This document shows positions 35,658 through 45,228 of a stretch of 64,000 nt of DNA, one piece after another. A program made the translations under genes and the position numbers. Below the pieces are notes generated by a model, which was not told the origin of the DNA, searched no databases, and saw only the letters and a program-made list of their open reading frames with translations. This DNA is from Leucobacter weissii (GTDB taxonomy: Bacteria; Actinomycetota; Actinomycetes; Actinomycetales; Microbacteriaceae). Where the stretch lies: contig NZ_JAGDYM010000002.1 of assembly GCF_017565745.1 (NCBI RefSeq), forward strand, positions 1 to 64,000. Reading direction: 5' to 3'. How positions within the stretch are numbered: position 1 is the first letter of the stretch; the number at the start of each line of letters is the position of its first letter.

Positions 35658-36622
35658 CGCTCCGCGCCCCCGTCCGGCCCCTCCGCCGTGCCGCGCGCGG
35701 CATACCGCTCCGAGAGCCAGTCGCCGAGCAGGTTGACGGCGCACGCCACGGCGATGATGAGCAGGGCCGGCACCCACACCGCGGCGGGGTTGTCGGCCAT
35801 GATGAGCCTCCCGTCGGCGAGCTGCCGGCCCCAGTCGGCGCTGCCCGGCGGCACGCCGAGGCCCAGGAAGGAGAGCGAGGAGAGGGCGACGAGCGCGAAG
35901 GCCACGTTGAGCAGGAGGTTGGTCACCACGAGCGGCAGCACGTTCGGCAGGATGTGCACGAACATGATCCGGCCCGAGCCGACCCCGGCGACGCGCGCCG
36001 ACTCGATGTAGGGCCTGGCCGACTGCTCCAGCACCGCGGCGCGCACGATCCTGATGTCGGAGGGGCTGAAGAGCAGGATGAGCAGCGCGACGGTCAGCCA
36101 GTAGCCCGCGCCGAAGACGCCCACGACCACGATGGCGACGAGCACCACGGGGAGCGCGAACAGCAGGTCGGACCACCGGGAGACGGCGAAGTCGACGACG
36201 CCGCGCCGGTAGCCCGCGAGCGTGCCGAGCAGCACGCCGAGCACCGCCGAGCCCAGCGCGATGACGAGCGGGCCCGCGATGGCCGAGCGCGCCCCGGCGA
36301 CGGAGAGCTGCCAGATGTCGCGCCCGAGCTGATCGGTGCCGAGGGGGTGCCCCGGCGCCCCGGCGGGCAGGAGGGCGTCGAGGATCTCCTGCCGCGTCGC
36401 ATCGGGGTAGAGGATCGGCCCGAGGATCGCGGCCAGCAGCGCGAGCGCGACGATCACGGCGGCGGCGGCGATGAGGCCGGGCACGCGGGCGAGGCGCCGG
36501 GTCGGGCCGAGACGGCGGGCGCCCGCCGCGACCGCGCCGGTCTCGAGGCCGGCGCCGGCCTCGACGGCGGTGACGGTCTCGCGCGCCGAGCCGGGCTCCG
36601 ACGTGCGCCGCTGCCCGCTCAC
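35654..36622 (-). CDS. ABC transporter permease (DppC-like)
   Basis: A 322-aa permease with an N-terminal tail of about 45 residues, the first helix VPGLIAAAAVIVALALLAAI, the segment HPLGTDQLGRDIWQLSVAGARSAIAG and the EAA loop ESARVAGVGSGRIMFVHILPNV. The GTG at 36622 overlaps the DppB-like stop by 4 nt; longer in-frame extensions run into that gene. Confidence 0.9.
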   Translation of the reverse strand: MSGQRRTSEPGSARETVTAVEAGAGLETGAVAAGARRLGPTRRLARVPGLIAAAAVIVALALLAAILGPILYPDATRQEILDALLPAGAPGHPLGTDQLGRDIWQLSVAGARSAIAGPLVIALGSAVLGVLLGTLAGYRRGVVDFAVSRWSDLLFALPVVLVAIVVVGVFGAGYWLTVALLILLFSPSDIRIVRAAVLEQSARPYIESARVAGVGSGRIMFVHILPNVLPLVVTNLLLNVAFALVALSSLSFLGLGVPPGSADWGRQLADGRLIMADNPAAVWVPALLIIAVACAVNLLGDWLSERYAARGTAEGPDGGAER

Positions 36623-37593
36623 CGTCGGAGCCTCGGGTCGAGGGCGGCGTAGAGCAGGTCGACGACGATCGCCACGCCGACGATCACCGCGGCCACCAGG
36701 AGGGTGACCGCCTGCACGACGGGGACGTCCTTGAAGATCACGGCGTCCTCCAGCAGCGTGCCGATGCCGGGCAGCGCGAACACGGTCTCGACGAAGATCG
36801 CGCCGCCGACCAGATAGGTGAGCACGAGGCCGGCGCCGGTGACGATCGGGATGGCCGCGTTCCGCAGGGCCAGGCCGCGCACGCGCCGGGCCGGCAGGCC
36901 GCGTGCCCGGGCGGAGACGATGTACTCCTGCTCGAGCTCGCGGATCACGGCCGTGCGGGTGATCTTCGTGAGGATCGCTCCGAGGCCGAGGGCGAGGGCC
37001 GCGGAGGGCAGCACCAGATGCCACAGGGTGTCTGCGCCCCCGCCGCCGATGCCGTAGAGGGGGAACCAGCCCAGCGCGAAGGCGAACACGTAGAGGAGCA
37101 GCAGGCTCGTCGCGAACGCCGGGGCGCTGATCCCGAGGATCGCGACGACCGTGATGGACCGGTCGAGCGCGGATCCCGGCCTGAGGGCGCTCAGCACGCC
37201 GAGCGGGATCGAGACCGCCGCGGCGAGGACGAACGCGCCGAGCGCGAGCAGCACGGTGTTGCCGGCCCGGGCGAAGATGACGTCGGCCACGGCCGATTGA
37301 TGGCGGACGGACTGACCCAGGTCGCCGCTCAGCGCATTGCCGAGCCAGTGCAGGTACTGCAGATGGACGGGGTCGTCCAGGCGGTACTGCTCGCGGATGA
37401 CGGCCACCGCCTCCGGAGACACGTCCTTGGGGCCCAGGATGTTCCTGACGATGTCGCCGGGGGCGAGGTGCACGAGCGAGAACACGAGCACCGAGATGAC
37501 GAAGAGCAGCGCGAGCGCGCCGAGCACGCGCAGCGCGAGCATCCGGAGGAGCGGATGCCCGCGCTGCGCGCGACCCGAGGCGCCCGGGGTCAT
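36619..37593 (-). CDS. ABC transporter permease (DppB-like)
   Basis: A 324-aa permease: LLRMLALRVLGALALLFVISVLVFSLVHLAPGDIVRNIL at the N-terminus, VSPEAVAVIREQYRLDDPVHLQYLHWL, and the EAA loop VSARARGLPARRVRGLALRNA. It overlaps the stop of the binding-protein gene by 4 nt, so the entire operon is translationally coupled. Confidence 0.92.
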   Translation of the reverse strand: MTPGASGRAQRGHPLLRMLALRVLGALALLFVISVLVFSLVHLAPGDIVRNILGPKDVSPEAVAVIREQYRLDDPVHLQYLHWLGNALSGDLGQSVRHQSAVADVIFARAGNTVLLALGAFVLAAAVSIPLGVLSALRPGSALDRSITVVAILGISAPAFATSLLLLYVFAFALGWFPLYGIGGGGADTLWHLVLPSAALALGLGAILTKITRTAVIRELEQEYIVSARARGLPARRVRGLALRNAAIPIVTGAGLVLTYLVGGAIFVETVFALPGIGTLLEDAVIFKDVPVVQAVTLLVAAVIVGVAIVVDLLYAALDPRLRR

Positions 37594-39194
37594 CCGGCGC
37601 TGCGCTGGAGCTTCGCCGGCCACGGCGAGACGAAGCTGAACGTGCCGTAGTCGGGCAGGGAGACGCCGTTCGAGAACGCCGTCGCGCGCTCGCCCCACCA
37701 GAGCGGGAAGTAGGCGTTGTCGGCGGCCTGCAGGCGGTTCGCCTCGATCAGGAGCTCGAGCCGCTTCGTCTCGTCGAGCTCGCTCCGCGCGGCGGTCAGC
37801 GCATCGGTCACCTCGGGGTTCTCGTACTTGGCCAGGTTCTCCGGCCCGAGGAACCACGAGGTGAGCTCGGCGGGATCCCCGGTGGTCGAGGAGTAGGACA
37901 TGAAGCTCAGCCCGTGCTCGCCGTCGCCGAGCGTCTCGAACCACTGCGAGATGGGCAGCTCGGTCACGGTCACGGAGATCCCGATCTCCTCGAGGTTCTG
38001 GGCGAGGGACTGCGCGGCGAGGCCCAGCTCGGGCAGGGTGTTGGGGTAGGTCAGCTCGGTCTCGAAGCCGTCGGCGTGCTCCGAGGCGGCGAGTTCGGCC
38101 CCGGCCGTGTCGAGGTCGAAGGCGTAGCCGGGCAGCTCGCCGAGGCGCTGCCGCGCCTCCTCGGGCGAGAACGCGGTCTCGAGCTGCGAGGGCGTGAGCA
38201 GCGCCGTGGCCACCTCGCCGTGCCCGTTCAGCACCTTCTCCACGACGCTCGCGCCGTCGAAGCTGTGGGCGACGGCGTTCCGCACGTGCACGTCGTCGAA
38301 CGGCGCGAGCGAGGTGTCGAAGGTGAGGCCCACGTAGGAGCGATCCGGCGTGTAGGCCACCTCGATGTTCTCCGAGCCCTCCCACTGCGCGGACTGCTGC
38401 AGGGGCACGTTGAACGACAGGTCGAGGTCGCCGCTCTGCTGCGCGAGCAGCCGGGTGTTCTCGTCCGGGATGATCTCGAAGCGGATGCTCTCGTACTCGG
38501 CCTCCCCTCCCCACCAGGTGTCGACGCCGGTGAAGGTGATGTGCGAGTCCGGCACGAACTCGCTGGCCTGGTAGGGGCCGGTGCCGAGGAGGAGGCCCTC
38601 GCCGGTGCCGATGTCGTCGCCGTGCTCCTCCCAGTAGGCGGCCGGAGCCACGAAGAGCCCGGCTGAGGCGCTGGGGATCCAGGTGAACCCGACGTCGGGC
38701 TCCGCGAGTCGGATGGTGATCTCGTTCTCGCCGGTCTCCTCGGCGCTCTCGAGGTTGCCGTACCAGGTGGCGAACTGCGGCGAGACCTCGGCGTCCTGCG
38801 ACTTCTCGATGCTCACCAGGATGTCGTCGACGGTCACGGGGGTGCCGTCCTGGAACTTCGCGTCATCGCGGATCCGATAGACGTAGGTCTGCGGATCCGG
38901 TTGCTCCCACGATTCCGCGAGTCCCGGCTGCAGATTGCCGGTGGCGTCGACGGAGACCAGGCCCTCCGCGGCGATCGCCGCGACGTAGTAGTTGAGGATG
39001 CCGGCCTCCTGGCCGGGATAGAGGTTCTCGAGCGATCCCGGGAGGGCGACCGTCAGCTGCTCGGTGTCGCCGTCGCTCGGAGCGCCGCCCCCCGTCTGCG
39101 GGGCGCAGCCGCTCGCCAGCAGGGCTGCCGCGAGGGCGGCGGCGGTGGCGATCGAGGCCGGGCCTCGCCGTTGGATTCGTGTGGGTCTGGGCAT
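37590..39194 (-). CDS. ABC transporter substrate-binding lipoprotein (SBP_bac_5)
   Basis: A 534-aa binding protein starting with an Arg-rich n-region and the lipobox LLASGC. The mature part contains VYRIRDDAKFQDGTPVTVDDILVSIEKS and FDDVHVRNAVAHSFDGASVV, typical of the family. It is the first gene of the second peptide-type operon. Upstream (39270-39306) a TTTGCCA/TGGTAAA-like inverted repeat lies in an AT-rich stretch that probably holds the promoter. Confidence 0.92.
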   Translation of the reverse strand: MPRPTRIQRRGPASIATAAALAAALLASGCAPQTGGGAPSDGDTEQLTVALPGSLENLYPGQEAGILNYYVAAIAAEGLVSVDATGNLQPGLAESWEQPDPQTYVYRIRDDAKFQDGTPVTVDDILVSIEKSQDAEVSPQFATWYGNLESAEETGENEITIRLAEPDVGFTWIPSASAGLFVAPAAYWEEHGDDIGTGEGLLLGTGPYQASEFVPDSHITFTGVDTWWGGEAEYESIRFEIIPDENTRLLAQQSGDLDLSFNVPLQQSAQWEGSENIEVAYTPDRSYVGLTFDTSLAPFDDVHVRNAVAHSFDGASVVEKVLNGHGEVATALLTPSQLETAFSPEEARQRLGELPGYAFDLDTAGAELAASEHADGFETELTYPNTLPELGLAAQSLAQNLEEIGISVTVTELPISQWFETLGDGEHGLSFMSYSSTTGDPAELTSWFLGPENLAKYENPEVTDALTAARSELDETKRLELLIEANRLQAADNAYFPLWWGERATAFSNGVSLPDYGTFSFVSPWPAKLQRSAG

Positions 39195-39472
39195 GTCGGG
39201 GATCCCTCGGTTTCTGTGCGGCGAACGGATGGCGGGCCTCCCGGGCGCCGCCGGGCATCCCGATGAGATTGTTTGCCAGTTCTTGCTACTTGACTATTTA
39301 TGGTAAACACTCTTCGGGACCGTCGCGACGGATTCCCGTCATGAAACGACATATTGGCGGGTCTCCGCGCCCCCGCGTCCGGGACGGGATTCCCCGAGCA
39401 CCGGCTGGTGGGTGTAGCATAAGGTGTTTGAAGGATCGGGTTCTCGGTCCGAGGACTTTGTGAGGTATATAC

Positions 39473-39571
39473 GTGGGTTCAGTCATCAAGAAGCGGCGCA
39501 AGCGCATGTCGAAGAAGAAGCACCGCAAGCTGCTTCGCAAGACGCGTCACCAGCGCCGCAACAAGAAGTAA
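39473..39571 (+). CDS. AURKAIP1/COX24-domain small ribosomal protein (bS22-like)
   Basis: A 32-aa, extremely basic peptide, MGSVIKKRRKRMSKKKHRKL followed by LRKTRHQRRNKK, with the exact pattern of the actinobacterial AURKAIP1/COX24 protein, identified in mycobacterial ribosomes as bS22. The GTG start has GAGG 7 nt upstream, and a TAGCAT -10 hexamer at 39415-39420 lies 52 nt before it. It is too short for most gene finders. Confidence 0.85.
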   Translation: MGSVIKKRRKRMSKKKHRKLLRKTRHQRRNKK

Positions 39572-39647
39572 CCGCATCGGCCGGTGAAGTCGGCGTCGGG
39601 CGTCATCGCCCGGCGCCTTTTGCCGTCCCTGTCGCAGGGGGAGCGGG

Positions 39648-40814
39648 ATGAGGCTGCGCAGCACCGTCTTCGACATCGCACTCGCTGCGGCGCTGTGGGC
39701 CGTCACCTGCCTGCCCCCGCTCAGCCTCGAGTTCGGCCCGCTGGCCGTGGTGGACTCCGCGCCGAGCGCGTGGGCGATGTTCGCGCTCTCGTCGGCGCTC
39801 GTCCTCCCCCTCGCGTGGCGCCGATCGCACCCCACCGTCTCGGGCGGGATCGTGGTCGGCCTCCACGTGCTGCAGCTCGCGCTCGGCGTGTCGATCGCGC
39901 CCGCGAACATCTCGGCGCTGTTCACGGCCTATGCGCTCGCCGCCTACGGACCGAGGTGGGCCGGACGTGCGGCGCTGGTGATCGGGCTCGCGGGATCCGC
40001 GCTCGCCCCGATCCGCTACGGCTTCGCCTCCCCGATCGACTTCGCCGTGTTCATGCTCCTGCTGGCGGTGAGCGTGCTCGCCAGCTGGCTGCTGGGCAAG
40101 CTGGTGCGCTCGCGCCGGGAGATCTGGCGGCAGATGAGCGAACGGGCCGAGCGGCTGGAGCGGGAGCGGGAGCAGGAGCGATCGCTCGCCGCGGCGGACG
40201 AGCGCACGAGGATCGCGCGCGAGATGCACGACATCGTGGCGCACTCGCTCTCGGTGATCGTGGCCCAGGCAGACGGCGGCTCGTACGCCGCATCGCGGTC
40301 GCCCGAGCAGGCGCGGGAGGCGCTGCGGACCATCGCCCGCACCGGGCGCGACTCGCTCGCCGAGATGCGGCGGCTGCTCGGGGTGCTGCGCGACGGCGGG
40401 CCGGCGACGGCCGGCCCGACCCCCTCGCTCGCGGACATCGACGCGCTGATCGGAGACGTGCGGCGCAGCGGCGTCGAGATCGAGGTGCTGCGCGTCGGCG
40501 CGCTCGCCGACCTCGCGCTGCCGCAGGGCGCGGAACTCGCGGTCTACCGCGTGGTGCAGGAGGCCCTGACGAACGTCATGAAGCACGCCGGGCCGGGCGT
40601 GCGCGCGGTGGTGCGCCTGGAACGGGACGACGCGGGGCTGCTCGTGGCCGTGCTGGACGACGGTCGCGGCGCGGCCGCCGATCCCGCGAGTCGCGGCAGC
40701 GGCCAGGGCGTGCGCGGGATGGCCGAGCGCGTGGGGCTCTACGGGGGCACGCTCGTGGCGCAGCCGAGGATCGGCGGCGGCTTCGAGGTGCGGGCGCACT
40801 TCCCGCAGGGGTAG
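39648..40814 (+). CDS. NarL-type sensor histidine kinase
   Basis: A 388-aa membrane sensor with four to five N-terminal helices (about 8-150), a short coiled linker (ERLEREREQERSLA), a HisKA_3 domain with the phosphorylated His in RIAREMHDIVAHSLSVIVAQ, and an HATPase domain (VYRVVQEALTNVMKHAGPGV, VLDDGRG, GMAERVGLYGG). It precedes its response regulator by 30 nt and a MacB-like exporter, a layout common for envelope-stress or antimicrobial-peptide sensing in actinobacteria. Confidence 0.93.
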   Translation: MRLRSTVFDIALAAALWAVTCLPPLSLEFGPLAVVDSAPSAWAMFALSSALVLPLAWRRSHPTVSGGIVVGLHVLQLALGVSIAPANISALFTAYALAAYGPRWAGRAALVIGLAGSALAPIRYGFASPIDFAVFMLLLAVSVLASWLLGKLVRSRREIWRQMSERAERLEREREQERSLAAADERTRIAREMHDIVAHSLSVIVAQADGGSYAASRSPEQAREALRTIARTGRDSLAEMRRLLGVLRDGGPATAGPTPSLADIDALIGDVRRSGVEIEVLRVGALADLALPQGAELAVYRVVQEALTNVMKHAGPGVRAVVRLERDDAGLLVAVLDDGRGAAADPASRGSGQGVRGMAERVGLYGGTLVAQPRIGGGFEVRAHFPQG

Positions 40815-40844
40815 TGTCGGCTGAGGAGACGGAGAGGCGGAGCG

Positions 40845-41558
40845 ATGACCGGAGCGGAGATCCGAGTGGCGCTGGTCGACGACCAGCAGCTGGTGCGGGG
40901 CGGCTTCGGCATGCTCATCGGCTCGCAGCCGGATCTCGTGGTGGTCGGCGAGGCGGGCGATGGGCTGGCCGCGATCGAACTGCTCGAGGGCACCCCCGCC
41001 GACGTCGTCCTGATGGACGTGCGCATGCCCGGCATGAACGGGATCGACGCGACCCGGGCGATCCTGGAGCGACCGGATCCCCCGCGGGTGATCGTGCTCA
41101 CGACCTTCGACCTCGACGACTACGTGCTCGAGGCGATCCGGGCCGGCGCGAGCGGGTTCCTGCTGAAGGACGCCGAGCCGGAGGAACTGCTCCGGGCCAT
41201 CCGCTCCGTGCACCGCGGCGACGCCGTGATCTCCCCGTCGATGACGCGCCGCCTGCTCAGCCACGTCGGCCCGATGCTCGGCTCGGAGGGCGCGTCGGAC
41301 CCGGCGCGGACGGCCGATGGCGCGGAGGCCGCGGCGGCGTCCGGCCTCGTGGAGATGGCCGCTTCGCTGACGGCTCGCGAGCGGGAGGTGCTCGAACTCG
41401 TCGCGCAGGGCATGTCCAATGCGGAGATCGCCGCGGCGCTGGTGCTCTCGGAGACCACGGTGAAGACGCACGTGCGCCGGATCCTCGCCAAGACGGCCTC
41501 GCGGGATCGCGTGCAGGCGGTCGTCTTCGCCTACGAGGCGGGGATCGTCGCTCCCTGA
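40845..41558 (+). CDS. NarL/LuxR-family response regulator
   Basis: A 237-aa regulator with a receiver domain (about 5-120: VALVDDQQLVRGGF, phospho-Asp in VVLMDVRMPGMNG, VLTTFDLDDYV, GFLLKDAEPEELL) and a C-terminal LuxR HTH (about 170-230: LTAREREVLELVAQG, MSNAEIAAALVLSETTVKTHVRRIL). GGAG lies shortly before the ATG. It forms a pair with the kinase upstream and probably controls the ABC exporter downstream. Confidence 0.94.
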   Translation: MTGAEIRVALVDDQQLVRGGFGMLIGSQPDLVVVGEAGDGLAAIELLEGTPADVVLMDVRMPGMNGIDATRAILERPDPPRVIVLTTFDLDDYVLEAIRAGASGFLLKDAEPEELLRAIRSVHRGDAVISPSMTRRLLSHVGPMLGSEGASDPARTADGAEAAAASGLVEMAASLTAREREVLELVAQGMSNAEIAAALVLSETTVKTHVRRILAKTASRDRVQAVVFAYEAGIVAP

Positions 41559-41589
41559 GCCGATAGCGGCGTCTGCCGGGTGGGGATGA

Positions 41590-41707
41590 GGATGAGGGGC
41601 CGAATCGGCATTCTTGTCACATGAGCGGGAGAGCGACGTGGCATCCTTGCCGGCCACGGCGCGAAAACGCTCCGGAGGGACGAGAATGCCGATTCGGCCC
41701 CTCATCC
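41590..41707. repeat. Long inverted repeat element (29-bp arms)
   Basis: Arms at 41590-41618 and 41679-41707 are inverted copies with one mismatch, separated by 60 bp. They lie in a 338-bp gap between the response regulator and the ABC exporter. The size (118 bp) and long arms recall a terminator or a miniature inverted-repeat element; no target-site duplication is obvious. The remaining part of the gap holds no recognisable gene. Confidence 0.85.
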
Positions 41708-41896
41708 GGGGGCGGTGCGGAGGTCATCCGTGAGGAGGATGCCGGGCATCGCGCGGCCGCTTCGGGCGGGCGAAGATCCTCCCCCGGGTCGATGCCGCGC
41801 GCCCCGCAGCGCGGACAGGATGGACGCAGGGGTCGGATCGGCCCCGGCACACGATGCGGCGCGCGCGGCGCTGCGGACTCGGAGAGGGCGGAACGG

Positions 41897-42640
41897 ATGA
41901 GCGACGTCGAACAGGGGCGGTACGCGGTGCGGGCCTTGGACCTGACCAAGACCTACGGCAGCGGAGAGACGCAGGTGACGGCGCTCGACCGCGTCGGCGT
42001 CACGTTCCGCCGCGGAGAGTTCACCGCGATCATGGGGCCGTCCGGCTCGGGGAAGTCCACCCTCATGCACTGCCTGGCGGGTCTCGACACCTTCGACAGC
42101 GGCTCCGCGGCGATCGGCGAGCAGGAGCTCTCGGGCCTGCGCGACCGGGAGCTCACCGTCCTGCGCCGCGAACGCATCGGCTTCGTGTTCCAGGCGTTCA
42201 ACCTCGTGCCGACCCTCACCGCCGAGCAGAACATCCTGCTGCCCGTCGAGCTGGCCGGCGCCCGCGTGGACCGGGCCTGGATGAGCAGCATCGTCGACGT
42301 GCTGGGCATCTCCGAGCGGCTGCGGCACAAGCCTTCCGAGCTCTCCGGCGGCCAGCAGCAGCGCGTCGCGATCGCCCGGGCGCTGCTCTCGCGCCCCGAG
42401 GTGGTGTTCGCCGACGAGCCGACCGGCAACCTCGACTCGCGCTCCGGGGCCGAGGTGCTCGCCCTGCTGCGCCGCTCCGCGCGCGAGATGGGGCAGACGA
42501 TCATCATGGTGACCCACGATCCGCTCGCGGCGTCGTACGCCGATCGGGTGCTGCTGCTCGCCGACGGGCGGATCGCGGGCGAGCTCTCGGACGCCGAGCC
42601 CGACGAGATCCTGGCCGCGCTCGGCCGTCTGGGGGCGTGA
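41897..42640 (+). CDS. MacB-like ABC exporter ATP-binding protein
   Basis: A 247-aa ATPase with Walker A GPSGSGKSTL, Q-loop FVFQAFNLVPTLTAEQN, signature LSGGQQQRVA and Walker B VVFADEPTGNLDSR, the LolD/MacB-type pattern. It carries the ALDLTKTYGSGETQVTALD start typical of the group. It is coupled to the FtsX-like permease gene directly downstream. Confidence 0.94.
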   Translation: MSDVEQGRYAVRALDLTKTYGSGETQVTALDRVGVTFRRGEFTAIMGPSGSGKSTLMHCLAGLDTFDSGSAAIGEQELSGLRDRELTVLRRERIGFVFQAFNLVPTLTAEQNILLPVELAGARVDRAWMSSIVDVLGISERLRHKPSELSGGQQQRVAIARALLSRPEVVFADEPTGNLDSRSGAEVLALLRRSAREMGQTIIMVTHDPLAASYADRVLLLADGRIAGELSDAEPDEILAALGRLGA

Positions 42641-42642
42641 GC

Positions 42643-45228
42643 ATGCTCAGGGTCGTTCTCGCGAACATCCGCGCGCACCGCGCGCGTCTCGTCGCCGTCT
42701 CGCTAGCGGTGCTGCTGGCCGTCGCCTTCATGAGCGCGACGCTGATCCTCGGCAGCTCGATGCGGGCGACGCTGCAGCACTCGCTCGGGCAGGACTACGC
42801 CCAGGCCGACCTGGTGGTGGTCGAGGATCCCGAGGCCCAGTACACCGAGGAGGAGATCGACTCCGGGGCCGCCCCGGGGGCCGAGGATCTCGAGAAGCTC
42901 GAGCGGGCGGTGAGCGAGGTGCCCGGCGTCGCAGAGGTGTTCGTGCCGCGCGCCCTCGACATCGCGATCGGGTCGGGGGACGTGCAGCAGATCTTCGAGC
43001 TCAGGCAGCTCGCGCCGGAGTCGTTCCGGGACGTGACGGTCACGGAGGGGAGGCTGCCCGAGGCGTCCGACGAGGTGGTGATGTGGGATACCGTCGCCGA
43101 GCAGTTCGGCCTGGAGCCGGGCGCCCAGCTCGAGATCACCTCCTATGCGGGCACCGCCGACGATTCCGCGCAGGCGGAGGCGAAGCCCGCGACCGTCGTC
43201 GGGGTGCTCGAGACGAGCCGCAACCCGTTCGCGGCGGGTCAGCCCGTGATCATCGGCGCGCCGAGCGGGATCGAGCACTTCGCCGCCGCCCCGGAGAACG
43301 TGCGCATGGACTACGGGACGCCGGCGCAGATCCTGCTCGACCCGTCCGCCGACCCTGACGCGGCGCGCGCGGCCATCGCGGAGGCGCTGCCGAAGCTGCC
43401 CGGATTCCACCCGACGCTGCAGACCCCGGACGACCTCCTCTCCGAGCGGTTGGAGGGCTACACCGGCGCCGCCGACGTGCTCACCCTGGTGATGCTCGCC
43501 TTCGTCGCCATCGCGATGCTCGTCGCGGCGCTCGTGATCGCCAACACCTTCGCGGTGATCGTCGCCCAGCGGGCGCGCGAGCTGGCGCTGCTGCGCTGCC
43601 TCGGCGCCTCGTCGGGCCAGGTGCGCGGCTCGGTGCTGCTCGAAGCGCTGGTCATGGCCGCGGTGGCCTCGGTGGTCGGGGTGCTCGTCGCCATCGGCCT
43701 CATGCTCGGGCTGGTGGCCATCGGCAACGCAGGGGGGCTGGGCGGCACGCTCGGCGTCTTCGGCATGGACTGGACGGCGGTGGTGATCCCGATCCTCGTC
43801 GGGATCGTGCTGACGCTCGTGGCGGCGCTCGCCCCGGCGCGGGAGGCGACGCGGGTCTCTCCGCTCGCCGCCATGCGCCCGCTGGACGCGGCGCGCGCCT
43901 CGACCCGTGCGGGGGCGCTGCGCCTCGTGGCCGGGCTGGTGCTCTTCTTCGGCGGCTTCGCGCTGCTCGGCGTCGCCGCGTTCCTCGTGGGCCAGGCGGA
44001 ACTCGCGCTCCTGGTCGCGCTCGGGGGATCCGCCCTCAGCGCCGTCGGCGCGATCATGCTCGCGATCTTCGTCGTGCCCCGGCTCATCGGGTGGCTGGGC
44101 CGCCTGATCTCGGCGCGAGTGCCCGGGCGCCTCGCCGCGCTCAACTCGGTGCGGAACCCGCGGCGCACCGCCGCGACCGCGACCGCGCTGCTGATCGGCG
44201 TCACGCTCGTCGCGACGGTGTACACGGGCGCCGAGGTGGCGAGGGCCACCTTCAACCAGGGCCTCGACGAGGAGTATCCCGTCGACGTGGTCGTGACGCT
44301 GCCGGCCCTGGACGAGAGCGGTGAGGCGGTCGCGCTCGACGCGGCCGCATTCGACCGGATCGCCGCGATCGACGGGGTCGAGGGGCTCACGCCGATGCGG
44401 TCCGCCTATTTCCAGGAGGGGGATGGTCGCGTCTGGGAGGCCTGGGCCGTGGACGCGCGGGAGTACGACGCCGTGTCGCGGGTCGCACCCGTCCGCCTCG
44501 AAGGCGGGGCGGTCACGATGGCGGATCCGCCGAAGAACGGGGAGATCACGCTGGGCGGCGAGACGATGATGGACGACGCCTCCGCTGAGGAGACGACGCT
44601 GAGGGCCCTGCGGGGCGGGGCGCCCGATTCCGTGCTGCTCGTGTCGCCCGAGACCCTCGGGCAGCTGCCCGAGTCGCAGGCCGGGGACGGTGCGCTGCTG
44701 CGGCTGAGCGACGGGCTCGACTTCCTGCAGATCAACGAGATCCGCACGCAGATCACCGAGCTGCTGCCGACGTCCTTCGTGGGCGGCGCGGCGCTCGAGC
44801 GGGCGGTCTTCGAGCAGATCATCACGACGCTGCTGCTCATCGTCACCGGTCTGCTCGCGGTCGCCATCGTGATCGCCGTGATCGGGGTCGGCAACACCCT
44901 GTCGCTCTCGGTGATCGAGCGGACCCGCGAGAACGCGCTGCTGCGAGCGCTCGGGCTCACCCGCGCGCAACTCAGGTGGACGCTCGCGAACGAGGCGATC
45001 CTGCTCTCCGTGGTCGCCGCGGTCGCCGGGGTCGTGCTGGGCGTCGCCTACGGCTATCTCGGGGCGCGGTCGGTGCTGAACTCGGTGGGCGAGGTGTCGT
45101 TCGCGATCCCGTGGGCGGCGCTCGGGGTCGTGCTGGTGCTCGCGGCGCTCGCGGGGCTGCTCGCCTCGGTGCTGCCGGCGCGGCGGGCGGCGCGGCTCTC
45201 CCCGATCGCGGGCCTCGCGGTGGCCTGA
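42643..45228 (+). CDS. FtsX-like permease family protein
   Basis: An 861-aa membrane protein with an N-terminal helix, a large MacB-type extracellular domain (about 45-270), a first FtsX domain of three helices (about 285-400), two central helices, a second extracellular region (about 520-710) and a final FtsX domain (about 730-850). The motif ARELALLRCLGASSGQVRGSVLLE and its C-terminal equivalent RENALLRALGLTRAQLRWT are characteristic. The ATG at 42643 has GGGGG 7 nt upstream; a GTG at 42637 overlapping the ATPase stop is an alternative start. Confidence 0.92.
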   Translation: MLRVVLANIRAHRARLVAVSLAVLLAVAFMSATLILGSSMRATLQHSLGQDYAQADLVVVEDPEAQYTEEEIDSGAAPGAEDLEKLERAVSEVPGVAEVFVPRALDIAIGSGDVQQIFELRQLAPESFRDVTVTEGRLPEASDEVVMWDTVAEQFGLEPGAQLEITSYAGTADDSAQAEAKPATVVGVLETSRNPFAAGQPVIIGAPSGIEHFAAAPENVRMDYGTPAQILLDPSADPDAARAAIAEALPKLPGFHPTLQTPDDLLSERLEGYTGAADVLTLVMLAFVAIAMLVAALVIANTFAVIVAQRARELALLRCLGASSGQVRGSVLLEALVMAAVASVVGVLVAIGLMLGLVAIGNAGGLGGTLGVFGMDWTAVVIPILVGIVLTLVAALAPAREATRVSPLAAMRPLDAARASTRAGALRLVAGLVLFFGGFALLGVAAFLVGQAELALLVALGGSALSAVGAIMLAIFVVPRLIGWLGRLISARVPGRLAALNSVRNPRRTAATATALLIGVTLVATVYTGAEVARATFNQGLDEEYPVDVVVTLPALDESGEAVALDAAAFDRIAAIDGVEGLTPMRSAYFQEGDGRVWEAWAVDAREYDAVSRVAPVRLEGGAVTMADPPKNGEITLGGETMMDDASAEETTLRALRGGAPDSVLLVSPETLGQLPESQAGDGALLRLSDGLDFLQINEIRTQITELLPTSFVGGAALERAVFEQIITTLLLIVTGLLAVAIVIAVIGVGNTLSLSVIERTRENALLRALGLTRAQLRWTLANEAILLSVVAAVAGVVLGVAYGYLGARSVLNSVGEVSFAIPWAALGVVLVLAALAGLLASVLPARRAARLSPIAGLAVA

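Noticed and set aside
42703-44970. 755-codon open frame on the minus strand
   Set aside because: Antisense shadow of the FtsX-like permease; Arg/His/Asp-rich low-complexity product.
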